From JACVRW01 sp963739095 (GTDB lineage Bacteria > Actinomycetota > Thermoleophilia > Solirubrobacterales > Thermoleophilaceae), in NCBI GenBank assembly GCA_963739095.1, contig CAVTZF010000018.1:272656-336655 (forward strand): 64,000 bases of DNA, read 5' to 3'. This document shows positions 41,346-49,627 of the stretch, one piece after another. A model generated the notes under the pieces. That model was given only the letters and a program-made list of their open reading frames with translations, was not told the DNA's origin and made no database searches. The position numbers and the translations under genes are program-made. Every line of letters begins with the position of its first letter. Position 1 is the first letter of the stretch.

Positions 41346-42722
41346 GTGATCTTTCGTCAGATCACGCACGACGACCTTGGCTGTGCCTCCTACTTCGTCG
41401 GCGACCACTCGGCAGGGGTGGCCGCGGTCATCGACCCGCGCTTTGAGATCGACGAGTACCTCGAGCTCGCCCGCTACCTCAGCGTCCAGATCGACCACGT
41501 GCTCGAGACCCACAACCACGCCGACCACGTCTCCGGCCATGGTCGGCTCGCCGCGGCCACGGGCGCGACGATCCACATCCACCGGATCGCGAAGGCCGAG
41601 TACGAGCACGAGCCCTTCGACGACGGCTACGAGCTCGAGCTCGGGTCGCTCGTCGTGCGCGCAGTCCACACACCGGGCCACCGCCCCGAGCACACGGCCT
41701 TCGCGCTCATAGACGGCTCGCGCGGCGACGAGCCCTGGGCCGTGCTGACGGGCGACAGCCTGTTCGTCGGCGACGTCGCGCGGCCGGACCTGGCCATCGA
41801 GCGCAACGAGGGTGCGCGCGAGATCTTCCACAGCCTGCACGAGCGGCTGCTGACGCTGCCGCCCGAGACCGAGGTCTGGCCGGGGCATCTGGGCGGCTCG
41901 CTCTGCGGCGGGCCCGGCATGGACATGAAGGTGTCCTCGACGATCGGCTACGAGCGCCGTCACAACGACCTGCTCGACGGCCTCGAGGAGCCCGACTTCG
42001 TCGAGCGGATGCTGGCGAGCCTCGGCCCGCAGCCGCCGAACTTCAAGGCTGTGGTCGACATGAACCGCGGTCCGCTCGTCACGGCGGGCGTCGAGCTGAT
42101 GCCGCTCACCCCGCGCCAGGTCGATCAGCGCCGGACGGCCGGGGCGCTGATCGTCGACGTGCGCACCGACCTCCAGTTCGACGAGGCCCACATCCCCGGC
42201 GCGGTGTCGATCACCATGCTCCGTCAGGGCTTCGGGACGAAGCTGTCCTGGGTGGTCGACCCCGAGCAGGAGATCGTCCTGGTCGGGCGCGACAACGAGG
42301 ACGCCTTCGTGGCGGGCCGGCTCGCCACGGCGGTCGGCGTGCGCCGGCTCGGGGGCTTTCTCGCCGGCGGCATGACGAGCTGGCGGGCCGAGCGTCGCGA
42401 CGTCGCACGTATCGCCCGCTGGACCGTCGAGGAGCTCGCAGCGGCCGATGGCAGGGTGCAGGTGGTCGACGTGCGCGAGCAGTCCGAGTGGCGCGCGGGC
42501 CACATCCCCGGATCGCTGCATCGGCCCTACCACGACCTGCATGAGCTGCCGGGCGAGATCGACCCGGAGCAACCGGTCGCCGCGATCTGCGCGTCGGGTC
42601 AGCGCAGCGCCACCGCCGCGAGCCTGCTGTCCGCGCACGGCGCGCGTCAGGTGATCCACGTGGTGGACGGGGGCGTCCCGCTCTGGGGGCGACTCGGCCA
42701 CCCCGTGGAGTCGGGGGACTAG
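41346..42722 (+). CDS. MBL-fold hydrolase with two rhodanese domains
   Basis: Predicted 458 aa from GTG 41346. The metallo-beta-lactamase part has the THNHADHVSGH metal motif, HTPGHRPEHTAF and LTGDSLFVGDVARPDL, as in persulfide dioxygenase (ETHE1-like) enzymes. Two rhodanese domains follow: the first (about 260-345; LIVDVRTDLQFDEAHIPGAV) has VGRDNEDA where the active Cys loop should be and is probably inactive; the second (about 365-455; VQVVDVREQSEWRAGHIPGS) has the Cys loop ICASGQRSATAAS. A likely persulfide oxidation and sulfur-transfer enzyme, working with the TSUP permease. Confidence 0.92.
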   Translation: MIFRQITHDDLGCASYFVGDHSAGVAAVIDPRFEIDEYLELARYLSVQIDHVLETHNHADHVSGHGRLAAATGATIHIHRIAKAEYEHEPFDDGYELELGSLVVRAVHTPGHRPEHTAFALIDGSRGDEPWAVLTGDSLFVGDVARPDLAIERNEGAREIFHSLHERLLTLPPETEVWPGHLGGSLCGGPGMDMKVSSTIGYERRHNDLLDGLEEPDFVERMLASLGPQPPNFKAVVDMNRGPLVTAGVELMPLTPRQVDQRRTAGALIVDVRTDLQFDEAHIPGAVSITMLRQGFGTKLSWVVDPEQEIVLVGRDNEDAFVAGRLATAVGVRRLGGFLAGGMTSWRAERRDVARIARWTVEELAAADGRVQVVDVREQSEWRAGHIPGSLHRPYHDLHELPGEIDPEQPVAAICASGQRSATAASLLSAHGARQVIHVVDGGVPLWGRLGHPVESGD

Positions 42723-42765
42723 GACGCCCTCCCGCGAGGAACGGGCGCGGGCGCTGCACCACGCC

Positions 42766-43470
42766 GTGCAGGCGCTCGTCTGCGACGTCTTCGAGCCCTG
42801 GGCGCACGGCACGATCGTGCGCGCAACCGACTTTCCGAGCTACTACGACTTCAACGCCGTCCGGGTCGAATCCGATCCGGGCATGACGATTTCGGAGTTG
42901 ATCGCATTCGCGGACGAGGCGCTCGCGCCGCTCGAGCACCGCCGCATCGACTTCGAGGACTCGGCCGCGGCGGAGCCGCTCCGGCCCGGCTTCGAGGAGC
43001 GCGGCTGGCTGAGTGAGCGGCTCGTGTGGATGCTCCACGAGGAGCCGCCGCCGGACGCTCCGGAGATGCGCGTCGATGAGGTGCCCTACGACGACGTGCA
43101 CGAGCTGCGGCTCGCGTGGCACTTCGAGGACTTCCCGGCGCTCGACCCATCCAACTACCTGATCCAGGCGCGCAGGGTCGCCGAGCGACTCGGCAGCCGC
43201 GTGTTCGCGGTCCGCGAGCAGGGCACGCCGGTCGCGTACGCGCAGGTGGACCGCATCGGCGACGCGGCCGAGGTCGCGCAGGTCTTCGTCCGCGCCGACC
43301 GGCGAGGGCGCGGCATCGGCGCGGCCATCACGCGGGCAGCGATCGAAGCGGCCCAGGACGTCGATCCGATCTGGATCGTCGCCGACGACGAGGGCCGTCC
43401 GAAGGAGCTCTATCAGCGCCTTGGCTTTCGGCCCGCCTGGACCGCGACCGAGCTCCTGCGGCTGCCCTGA
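42766..43470 (+). CDS. GNAT-family N-acetyltransferase
   Basis: Predicted 234 aa. GTG 42766 is the first usual start; in-frame sequence upstream (ERARALHHA) suggests the true start may be an unusual codon nearer 42730. The C-terminal GNAT domain has VAYAQVDRIGDAAEVAQVFV and the acetyl-CoA loop RADRRGRGIGAAITRAAIE, then LYQRLGFRPAWTATELLRLP. The N-terminal half (HGTIVRATDFPSYYDFNAVR) is a second, degenerate GNAT-like unit, typical of tandem actinobacterial acetyltransferases. Substrate unknown. Confidence 0.85.
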   Translation: MQALVCDVFEPWAHGTIVRATDFPSYYDFNAVRVESDPGMTISELIAFADEALAPLEHRRIDFEDSAAAEPLRPGFEERGWLSERLVWMLHEEPPPDAPEMRVDEVPYDDVHELRLAWHFEDFPALDPSNYLIQARRVAERLGSRVFAVREQGTPVAYAQVDRIGDAAEVAQVFVRADRRGRGIGAAITRAAIEAAQDVDPIWIVADDEGRPKELYQRLGFRPAWTATELLRLP

Positions 43471-43471
43471 G

Positions 43472-43499
43472 CTTCACAGTCGCTTCACTCGATTTACAT
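43472..43499 (+). promoter_or_regulatory. Pho-box-like triple repeat, copy 2
   Basis: CTTCAC-n5-CTTCAC-n5-TTACAT, an 11-base period as at 33682. It starts two bases after the stop of the GNAT gene and ends 47 bases before the 5'-nucleotidase ATG. The link to a phosphatase gene supports PhoB/PhoP control. Confidence 0.75.
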
Positions 43500-43546
43500 G
43501 GGTCGGTGACAAAACCCCTGCAAACTCCCCATAAGTTGGCGAGGCG

Positions 43547-44980
43547 ATGCGACTGCGGAGCCCGCGCCACCTTCTGCCTGGAGCGGCCGCTTTCGCGGCC
43601 GCTTTGCTTGTCGCCCTGCTCGGTCTGAACGCTGGGGCGGACGAGCCCGGGCCCACCCCTCAGGACGACGGCCCCGTCGAGCTCCAGCTGCTCGGCGTGA
43701 ACGACTTCCATGGCAACCTCGAGCCGCCCGAGCCCGGCCTCGGTGGCGCGGCCTGGCTGGGTGCCCACCTCGACAACGCCGCGCGCTCGCACCCCGACCG
43801 CACTATCAGGGTCCACGCCGGCGACATGATCGGCGCGTCGCCTCTGATCTCGAGCCACTTCCACGACGAGCCGACGATCGAGGCCACCAACATGATGGGT
43901 TTCGACGTCGGCGCCGTCGGCAACCACGAGTTCGACGAGGGCGGCGACGAGCTGATGCGCGTGCTGCAGGCCTCGCGCTACCAGTGGCTCGCCGCCAACA
44001 CGGTGGACCCGGAGACGGGCGCCACGTTCCTGCCGCCCTACAAGGTGATCGAGCGCGCCGGGGTGCGCGTCGGCTTCATCGGCGTCACGACCGACGACAC
44101 GCCGACCTGGCTGCTCCCCGAGTTCAAGCGCGAGTACCGCTTCCTCGACATCTCGGAGACGGTCAACCGCTGGGTGCCCGAACTGCGCTCGCGCGGCGTC
44201 GAGGCGATCGTGGTGCTGGCCCACTCCGGCGCCTTCCAGAAGGGCGCAGCGCCGTCCGCCGAGGGCGAGATCGCCGACGAGACCGCGCAGATGGACGACG
44301 CGGTCGACGTCGTGATCGCCGGCCACACGCACTCGCAGCTCAACTTCAGCGTCGACGGCAAGCTGGTCGTCGAGTCGTTCGCGTACGGCACGGGCTACGA
44401 CCGCGTCCGGATCACGGTCGACCGAGTCACGGGCGACGTGATCGCCAAGTCGGCCGATCTCGCCGTTACGACGCACGCCGGCACCGCGCCCGACCCCGAG
44501 CTGGCGAGCCTCGTCGCGAGCTACGCGAGCCGCGTCGCGCCGCTAGGCGACCGCGTGGTCGGTCACCTCGACGAGGAGCTCGACTCCGACGGCCTCGGCG
44601 AGCTGGCGGCTGACGCGCAGCGCGCCTTCGCCGGCGCCGATGTGGCGTTCGTGAACGGCGGCAACACGCGCCGGCCGGGCCTGGACGCGGGCGATGTCAC
44701 CTACGCCGAGGCGTTCCCGGTGCACGCGTACGAGCATCCGATCGTCCGGATGAGGATGCGCGGCAGGGACGTGCTCGCGGTGTGGCGCGCACGCGGGCCG
44801 GTCGACCTCTACGAGAGCGGGCTCGACGCAGTGCGTCCGGACGGCGCCTACACCGTCGCCGTCAACGCGGTGCTGGCGACCGGCCGCCGCTTCGGGGCGT
44901 TCGGGCGTGGCTGGGGGGCGGAGCGGGTCGGGACCGACCTCGAGGCGCTCGTCGCCTGGCTCGGTCGCGAGCAGCGCTAG
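43547..44980 (+). CDS. Secreted 5'-nucleotidase / metallophosphatase
   Basis: Predicted 477 aa from ATG 43547 with a signal peptide (LPGAAAFAAALLVALLGLNA). Calcineurin-type metallophosphatase motifs: LLGVNDFHGNLEPP, VHAGDMIGASPL, AVGNHEFDEGGDE, VVLAHSGAF and VIAGHTHSQLNF. The C-terminal 5'-nucleotidase domain follows (DVAFVNGGNTRRPGLDAGDV; YAEAFPVHAYEHPIVRMRMR). It would release phosphate from nucleotides outside the cell. The upstream triple repeat suggests induction on phosphate limitation. Its stop overlaps that of the convergent 55-aa gene. Confidence 0.94.
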   Translation: MRLRSPRHLLPGAAAFAAALLVALLGLNAGADEPGPTPQDDGPVELQLLGVNDFHGNLEPPEPGLGGAAWLGAHLDNAARSHPDRTIRVHAGDMIGASPLISSHFHDEPTIEATNMMGFDVGAVGNHEFDEGGDELMRVLQASRYQWLAANTVDPETGATFLPPYKVIERAGVRVGFIGVTTDDTPTWLLPEFKREYRFLDISETVNRWVPELRSRGVEAIVVLAHSGAFQKGAAPSAEGEIADETAQMDDAVDVVIAGHTHSQLNFSVDGKLVVESFAYGTGYDRVRITVDRVTGDVIAKSADLAVTTHAGTAPDPELASLVASYASRVAPLGDRVVGHLDEELDSDGLGELAADAQRAFAGADVAFVNGGNTRRPGLDAGDVTYAEAFPVHAYEHPIVRMRMRGRDVLAVWRARGPVDLYESGLDAVRPDGAYTVAVNAVLATGRRFGAFGRGWGAERVGTDLEALVAWLGREQR

Positions 44981-45144
44981 CCGTCTTCGCGCTCGCCCGT
45001 CAGGAACTCCGGGGTCGCCGTAGCGAAGACTCCGGACACGATCGCGGCGAACAGGATCAGGATGCCGGCCGTGATGGTGACGGTCGAGTCGAAGAAGAAC
45101 AGCACCGGCGCGCCGACCAGGAACAGGACGAGCGTGCGGATCAC
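44977..45144 (-). CDS. 55-aa membrane protein coupled to cydB (CydX-like candidate)
   Basis: A GTG at 45144 overlaps the cydB stop (GTGA). The product has two hydrophobic segments: IRTLVLFLVGAPVLFFF and VTITAGILILFAAIVSGVFA, then a polar tail TPEFLTGEREDG. Small membrane subunits (CydX, CydS, CydH) stabilise bd oxidases in other bacteria; this one is longer and shows no obvious similarity, so the proposal rests on position, coupling and topology. Confidence 0.65.
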   Translation of the reverse strand: MIRTLVLFLVGAPVLFFFDSTVTITAGILILFAAIVSGVFATATPEFLTGEREDG

Positions 45145-46146
45145 GTGTGCGACCCCTTGTCGAGTTCCCCGCGCAGCGTGAGCCTGAACAGCCAGGTGAG
45201 CGACGGGATGAGGATGAACAGGCCGATGACGACGACCACCAGCAGCGCCGTGAGTGTGGCGTCGCTGCCGGCCGCCTCGTCAACGGTCAGGTCGGGCGGC
45301 AGGATGTAGGGCGACTGCGCGGCGACCCAGGCCGCGACGATGGCGCCGACGGCGACCGCTACCACCCAGCGCGCGGCCTCGAAGCGCTCAGTCCACTCGA
45401 GCCAGAGCGTGGCGAGGCCCGCCAGCGCCGAGACCAGCACGAACACCAGTCCGAGCCCGGAGGTGAGCCCGTCCCACAGCTCCGGCACTTCGCTATGCAC
45501 CACGGGCAGGCCGGCGAGCGCCAAGGCCCCGGCGACCACCCCCGAGATGAGCGCGCGTGTCCTGAACTTGTCGACCAGCTCCTCCTCGCCCGCGCGGCGG
45601 GAGTCCGCGCCCAGGAAGACCGCGGCGATGTGCGCGCCCGTCGCGACACCGAGTGCGCCGACGAGCAGCGACAGCCCGTTCAGCCAGCTCGTGATCTCGT
45701 CGCCGGACGTATTGCCCTCGGGCACGCGCTCCCCGGCGACCCCACCCACCGCCGCCCCGAGGAAGAACGGCACGAGCAATGACGACAGCGCGAACACCGC
45801 GCCGAGCGAACGCTGCTCCAGCATGCTCGAGGCCTCGCCGCGCAGGGCGAAGGCGGCGCCGCGCAGGATGATCCCGACGGCGGCGACGAACAGCGGGATC
45901 GTCGAGCGTAGAGGTGATCGATCCGAAGGCGGGCGGGAACGCCGTCCAGAGGACCACGAGGATGAAGACGAGCCAGACGTGGTTGGCCTCCCAAACGGGC
46001 GCCATCGAGCGCTTGATGCGCTCGCGGACAGCCATGTCGCTGCCGGCCGTCAGATCCCAGATGCCCGTGCCGAAGTCGGCGCCGCCGAGCACCACGTAGG
46101 CCGTGAGACCGATCGCGACAAGGATGGCGGCGAGCTCGGGGAGCAC
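45141..46146 (-). CDS. cydB: Cytochrome bd oxidase subunit II (one frameshift)
   Basis: GTG 46146, three bases after the cydA stop. The first frame has GLTAYVVLGGADFGTGIWDL, APVWEANHVWLVFILVVLWT and AFPPAFGSITSTL; an extra base near 45905 shifts to the frame with IPLFVAAVGIILRG-type text, LEQRSLGAVFALSSLLVPFF, LGAAVGGVAGERVPEGNTSG and later helices to 45141. About 335 aa repaired, normal for CydB. It pairs with CydA in the membrane to reduce oxygen with quinol. GADFG and EANHVW are the conserved motifs. Confidence 0.9.
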
Positions 46147-46149
46147 GAC

Positions 46150-47484
46150 TCAGACCTCCATCGGACGCCGTGCCAGCCGCCGCAGCATCACGCCGGCAAT
46201 CACCGCCAGGCTCAGGTAGACGATCACGAGCGTGCCGTACCCGACCGGGATTCCATTCGCGCCGGTCACCGCCTGCTCGGTGCGCATGACCTCGTAGACG
46301 ATCCAGGGCTGGCGCCCCACCTCGGTGGTGACCCAGCCGCAGATGAGCGCCACCACCGCGAGCGGCCCGGCCACGACCACGGCGCGCATGAACCAGGGCG
46401 TTCGGGGCAGGCGCCCGCGACGCCAGGCAAACCAGAGGAACCAGACGGCGAGCGCGGCGAGGCCGGTCCCGATGAAGACCATCGCCTGGAACGAGAGCCG
46501 GACGATGTTGATGCCGGTGTTGGTGGGCAACCCGTTGGGCGGAGCCGCGTCCAGCCCCTCAACGGTCGCGTTCGGGTCGTGGTCTGCGAGCAGTGAGAGC
46601 AGCTTCGGGAACTTGATCCCACCCTTGACCTCGCCGTCCTCGTAGATCCCGAAGATGTGAAGCGGGGCCCCGCTCTCCGTCTCGGGGAGGCCCTCGAGGA
46701 TCGCGAGCTTGAGCGGCTGCCGCTCGGCGACGGTACGCGCAGCGAAGTCGCCCACGAGCAGCTGCACCGGAGCCGCCAGCGACGCGAACGACAGCGCCAC
46801 GATCAGCGCGATCCGGTGGCGGCGCTCGCGGTTGCCGCGCAGCCAGCCGGCCGCGTACACGGCGGCCACGAGGAAGCCGGCCACGATGATCCCCGCCAGG
46901 TACATGTGGACGAACTCGTGCCACATGTTGGGGTTGAAGAGCGCCTCGACCGGCTTGACGTCCACGACCTCGCCGTTCTCGATCTTGAAGCCGGTCGGAT
47001 CGTTCATCCAGCCGTTGACCGTGATGACGAAGAACGCGCCCGTGATGCCGGCGATCAGGATCGGGAACCCGGCCAGGAAATGCACCCTGGGCGGCAGCCG
47101 GTCCCAGCCGTAGATGTAGATGGCGATGAAGATCGCCTCGGTGAAGAACGAGAAGCCCTCGAGGGCGAACCCGAGCCCGAACACGTCGCCGAAGGTCGCC
47201 ATGAACTCCGGCCACAGCAGACCGAGCTCGAATGAGAGGATCGTGCCGGTGACGACGCCGATCGCGAACAGGATCGTCATTGCGTACGACCAGCGCTTGG
47301 CAAGCGCCTTGTAGAGCGGGTCGCCTGTGCGCAGCCACATGGCCTCCAGGAACAGGACCATGGCCGGGAACGCGATGCCGAAGCACACCAGCGGGATGTG
47401 CACGGCCAGTGACAGCGCCTGCATCTGACGGGCCTCGAGCAGGTACTGCTGATCGATCGGCCCGCCCAGAATGCCGTCGATCAT
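46150..47484 (-). CDS. cydA: Cytochrome bd oxidase subunit I
   Basis: Predicted 444 aa from ATG 47484. Conserved helices carry the heme ligands: LEARQMQALSLAVHIPLVCF (His29) and NMWHEFVHMYLAG, with GFALEGFSFFTEAIFIAIYI holding the catalytic Glu pair, and VITVNGWMNDPTGFKIENGE. The Q loop is of the short type. GWVTTEVGRQPWIVYEVMRT near the end is the usual signature. High-affinity terminal oxidase, useful under low oxygen. The start is only 25 bases from the assumed start of the divergent membrane protein, so the promoter must lie within one of the coding regions. Confidence 0.95.
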   Translation of the reverse strand: MIDGILGGPIDQQYLLEARQMQALSLAVHIPLVCFGIAFPAMVLFLEAMWLRTGDPLYKALAKRWSYAMTILFAIGVVTGTILSFELGLLWPEFMATFGDVFGLGFALEGFSFFTEAIFIAIYIYGWDRLPPRVHFLAGFPILIAGITGAFFVITVNGWMNDPTGFKIENGEVVDVKPVEALFNPNMWHEFVHMYLAGIIVAGFLVAAVYAAGWLRGNRERRHRIALIVALSFASLAAPVQLLVGDFAARTVAERQPLKLAILEGLPETESGAPLHIFGIYEDGEVKGGIKFPKLLSLLADHDPNATVEGLDAAPPNGLPTNTGINIVRLSFQAMVFIGTGLAALAVWFLWFAWRRGRLPRTPWFMRAVVVAGPLAVVALICGWVTTEVGRQPWIVYEVMRTEQAVTGANGIPVGYGTLVIVYLSLAVIAGVMLRRLARRPMEV

Positions 47485-47509
47485 GTGTGGTTCCTACCAT
47501 TCATGGAGC

Positions 47510-48220
47510 GTGGACGCTCTCTGGCACGACCTCTCGCTCGCGTACGAGAGGCACATCGAGGCCGCGGGGAAGGAGATGCACTTCCTCATCCTGCTGTCGT
47601 TCCTCGGCTCGTTCGGCTTCATTCGTACGAGCGCGCACATGATCCGCGCGCAGGTGAGCTGGTGGCCCGGGAACGTCGAGACCAAGAGCGGCACCCACAT
47701 CCACCACATGTTCTGGGGGATCCTGCTGCTGATGTCGATGGGGTACCTGGGCCTCGCGACCGACATGGGCAGCCCGTGGCTCGAGCTCACCGGAATCGCG
47801 TTCGGCATCGGGCTCGGCCTGACGCTCGACGAGTTCGCGCTGTGGCTGAACCTCTCGGACGTCTACTGGTCGGACAAGGGCCGCCAGTCGATCGACGCCG
47901 TAATCGTCGCGACGCTGATGCTGTTGCTCGCGCTGCTCGGGCTGCAGTTCTGGATCGACGTGCGCGAGGCCGTCCTGCTGGCGGTCGGGATCGGCGGCGA
48001 GCGCTTCGTGGGGGCCGAGAGCCTGCCGTGGCTGCTCAGCTACCAGCTGATCGGCATCGCCGCGGCCGTCGTCTGCTGGCTCAAGGGCAAGCGCCTGTTC
48101 GCGATCGTCGGCGCGTTCGTCCCGATCGTCGGGCTCTACGGCGCGATCAGGAAGCCGCGGGAGGACTCGTGGTGGACGCGGCGGCGGAAGAGACCGTCAC
48201 CGGCGCATTCCAGCGTCTGA
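47510..48220 (+). CDS. Integral membrane protein, function unknown
   Basis: Predicted 236 aa from GTG 47510; other in-frame starts exist at 47471 and inside, and I am unsure. About six hydrophobic segments: MHFLILLSFLGSFGFIRTSA, HMFWGILLLMSMGYLGLAT, LTGIAFGIGLGLTLDEFALW, VIVATLMLLLALLGLQFWI, LSYQLIGIAAAVVCWLKG and LFAIVGAFVPIVGLYGAI. GTHIHHMFWG and LTLDEFALW recur in an uncharacterised actinobacterial family. Divergent from cydA. The last 70 bases overlap the convergent phosphatase gene. Confidence 0.75.
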   Translation: MDALWHDLSLAYERHIEAAGKEMHFLILLSFLGSFGFIRTSAHMIRAQVSWWPGNVETKSGTHIHHMFWGILLLMSMGYLGLATDMGSPWLELTGIAFGIGLGLTLDEFALWLNLSDVYWSDKGRQSIDAVIVATLMLLLALLGLQFWIDVREAVLLAVGIGGERFVGAESLPWLLSYQLIGIAAAVVCWLKGKRLFAIVGAFVPIVGLYGAIRKPREDSWWTRRRKRPSPAHSSV

Positions 48221-48776
48221 TCACCTCGGTCTCGCGCTCGTAGCCGAGCACCGAGAGCGTCGCCGTCCCCAGCGCAAACAGCTTTCCGTCCTGCGGCGGC
48301 AGGCCGAGCCAGCGCGCCGCCAGCACGCGCAAGAGGTGCCCGTGTGCGAACAGCGCCACGTCGCCCTCGGCACCCGTCAGCTCGGCGATCAGCGGATCGA
48401 CACGCGCACCCACGTCCTCGGCGGTCTCGCCGCCGGGGCAGCCATCGCGCCAGAGGAACCAGTCCGGCCGCTTCTCGCGGATCTCTTTGGTCGTGATGCC
48501 CTCGTACTCGCCGTAGTCCCACTCGAGCAGCGCCTCGGTCACCTCTGCCCTGTCACCAAAGCCCGCGAGCCGGCAAGTCTCCATCGCGCGCGAGAGCGGG
48601 CTCGTGTAGACGCGCGCGAAGCTCCATTCGGACAGCGGCGCGCGCAGCACCCTCGCCTCCTCGCGCCCGATGTCGGTGAGCGGGATCTCGGTGCGGCCCG
48701 TATGCCGCCAGTCGCGGCTCCACTCGGTCTCCCCATGGCGCACCAGCACGATCTCCACGGCGCGTGATGGTGGCAT
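48147..48776 (-). CDS. Histidine phosphatase family protein
   Basis: Predicted 209 aa from ATG 48776. Phosphoglycerate-mutase fold: EIVLVRHGETEWSRDWRHTG with the phospho-acceptor RHG, LTDIGREEARVLRAPL, YTSPLSRAMETC, LLEWDYGEYEG and the second His in VALFAHGHLLRVLAARW. A broad-specificity phosphatase acting in the cytoplasm; substrate unknown. The last 70 bases overlap the membrane protein gene on the other strand. Confidence 0.92.
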   Translation of the reverse strand: MPPSRAVEIVLVRHGETEWSRDWRHTGRTEIPLTDIGREEARVLRAPLSEWSFARVYTSPLSRAMETCRLAGFGDRAEVTEALLEWDYGEYEGITTKEIREKRPDWFLWRDGCPGGETAEDVGARVDPLIAELTGAEGDVALFAHGHLLRVLAARWLGLPPQDGKLFALGTATLSVLGYERETEVIRRWNAPVTVSSAAASTTSPPAAS

Positions 48777-48872
48777 GACGGCCGAGGATTTGCTCTGTCG
48801 CCCTGTGGGTAGGTACTACGGCGTCTGTAGTTCGGGCGGGAACCCATCCGCTCCGGTACATGGAGGTGCCTG

Positions 48873-49328
48873 GTGCAGACGTGCAGAAGGGTCGCCACGC
48901 TTCTGGTGGCGTGCGGCTCGCTGCTGCTTGCCGGGACGACGGCTGCGCAAGCGGCCTCGCCGGCGCAGCGGGCGATGGTCAAGCAGGTGAACTCGGTCCG
49001 TGCGGCTCATGGCCTCCACCCGTTGCGCGGCACCCCCGCGCTTCATCGCTCCGCGACTCGCTACGCAGCATGGATGCTGCGCCACGACTACTTCGGTCAT
49101 CTCAGGCGAATCCGGGCGAGCTCGCGCTTCGGGCTCCTCGGTGAGAACCTCGCCTGGCACTCGGGAGGGCGCCCGCGCGTTGGCTGGACGGTCCGAGCGT
49201 GGCTCGGGTCGCCCGGCCACCGCGCGCTACTCCTGCATCCGCGCTTCCGCTGGCTCGGGGCCGGCATGGCGCGCGGCACGATGGGCGCGTACCGCGCCAC
49301 CGCCTGGGTGCTGCACTTCGGCGGCTAG
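48873..49328 (+). CDS. Secreted CAP/SCP-domain protein
   Basis: Predicted 151 aa from GTG 48873 with GGAGGTGCCTG ahead. Signal peptide VATLLVACGSLLLAGTTAAQ then a CAP core: MVKQVNSVRAAHGLHPLRGT, ATRYAAWMLRHDYFGHLR, GENLAWHSGG, VRAWLGSPGHRALLLHPRFR, LGAGMARG. The usual two His, Glu and His set of the cavity is present (HDYFGH, GENLAW, SPGHRALL). Extracellular role, often defence or lipid binding; unknown here. Confidence 0.9.
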   Translation: MQTCRRVATLLVACGSLLLAGTTAAQAASPAQRAMVKQVNSVRAAHGLHPLRGTPALHRSATRYAAWMLRHDYFGHLRRIRASSRFGLLGENLAWHSGGRPRVGWTVRAWLGSPGHRALLLHPRFRWLGAGMARGTMGAYRATAWVLHFGG

Positions 49329-49604
49329 CTAGTCGCCGCGCCGGCGCGAGTACGCCCCGCCGCCGTAGCTCGACAGGTCGAGCAGGAACGCTCCGACGAT
49401 GAGGAACCAGTCGAAGCCCTCGGGCCCATCGACGGGCGCCCACGTGAGCGCGTAGACGAGCGTCGTCAGCGGCAGGAAGATCAGCCCGACGAGCGGGACC
49501 CAGAAGCTGTCGTAGGCCCGGTCGACCTCGTTGGTGAAGATCCAGACGATGACCAGGGCGAGCCGCGGGAAGAAGCCGGTCAGCAGTGCGAGCAGGCAGC
49601 CCAT
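49329..49604 (-). CDS. Small membrane protein (91 aa)
   Basis: ATG 49604. Two or three helices (LLALLTGFFPRLALVIVWIF; FWVPLVGLIFLPLTTLVYAL; FDWFLIVGAFLLDLSSYGGG) and a basic tail. The pattern TNEVDRAYDSFWVPLVGLI and the C-terminal YGGGAYSRRR recur in a family of unknown membrane proteins in actinobacteria. Convergent with the CAP gene, one base apart. Confidence 0.75.
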   Translation of the reverse strand: MGCLLALLTGFFPRLALVIVWIFTNEVDRAYDSFWVPLVGLIFLPLTTLVYALTWAPVDGPEGFDWFLIVGAFLLDLSSYGGGAYSRRRGD

Positions 49605-49627
49605 GCGCGCGTCAGCCTAACCCGTGC

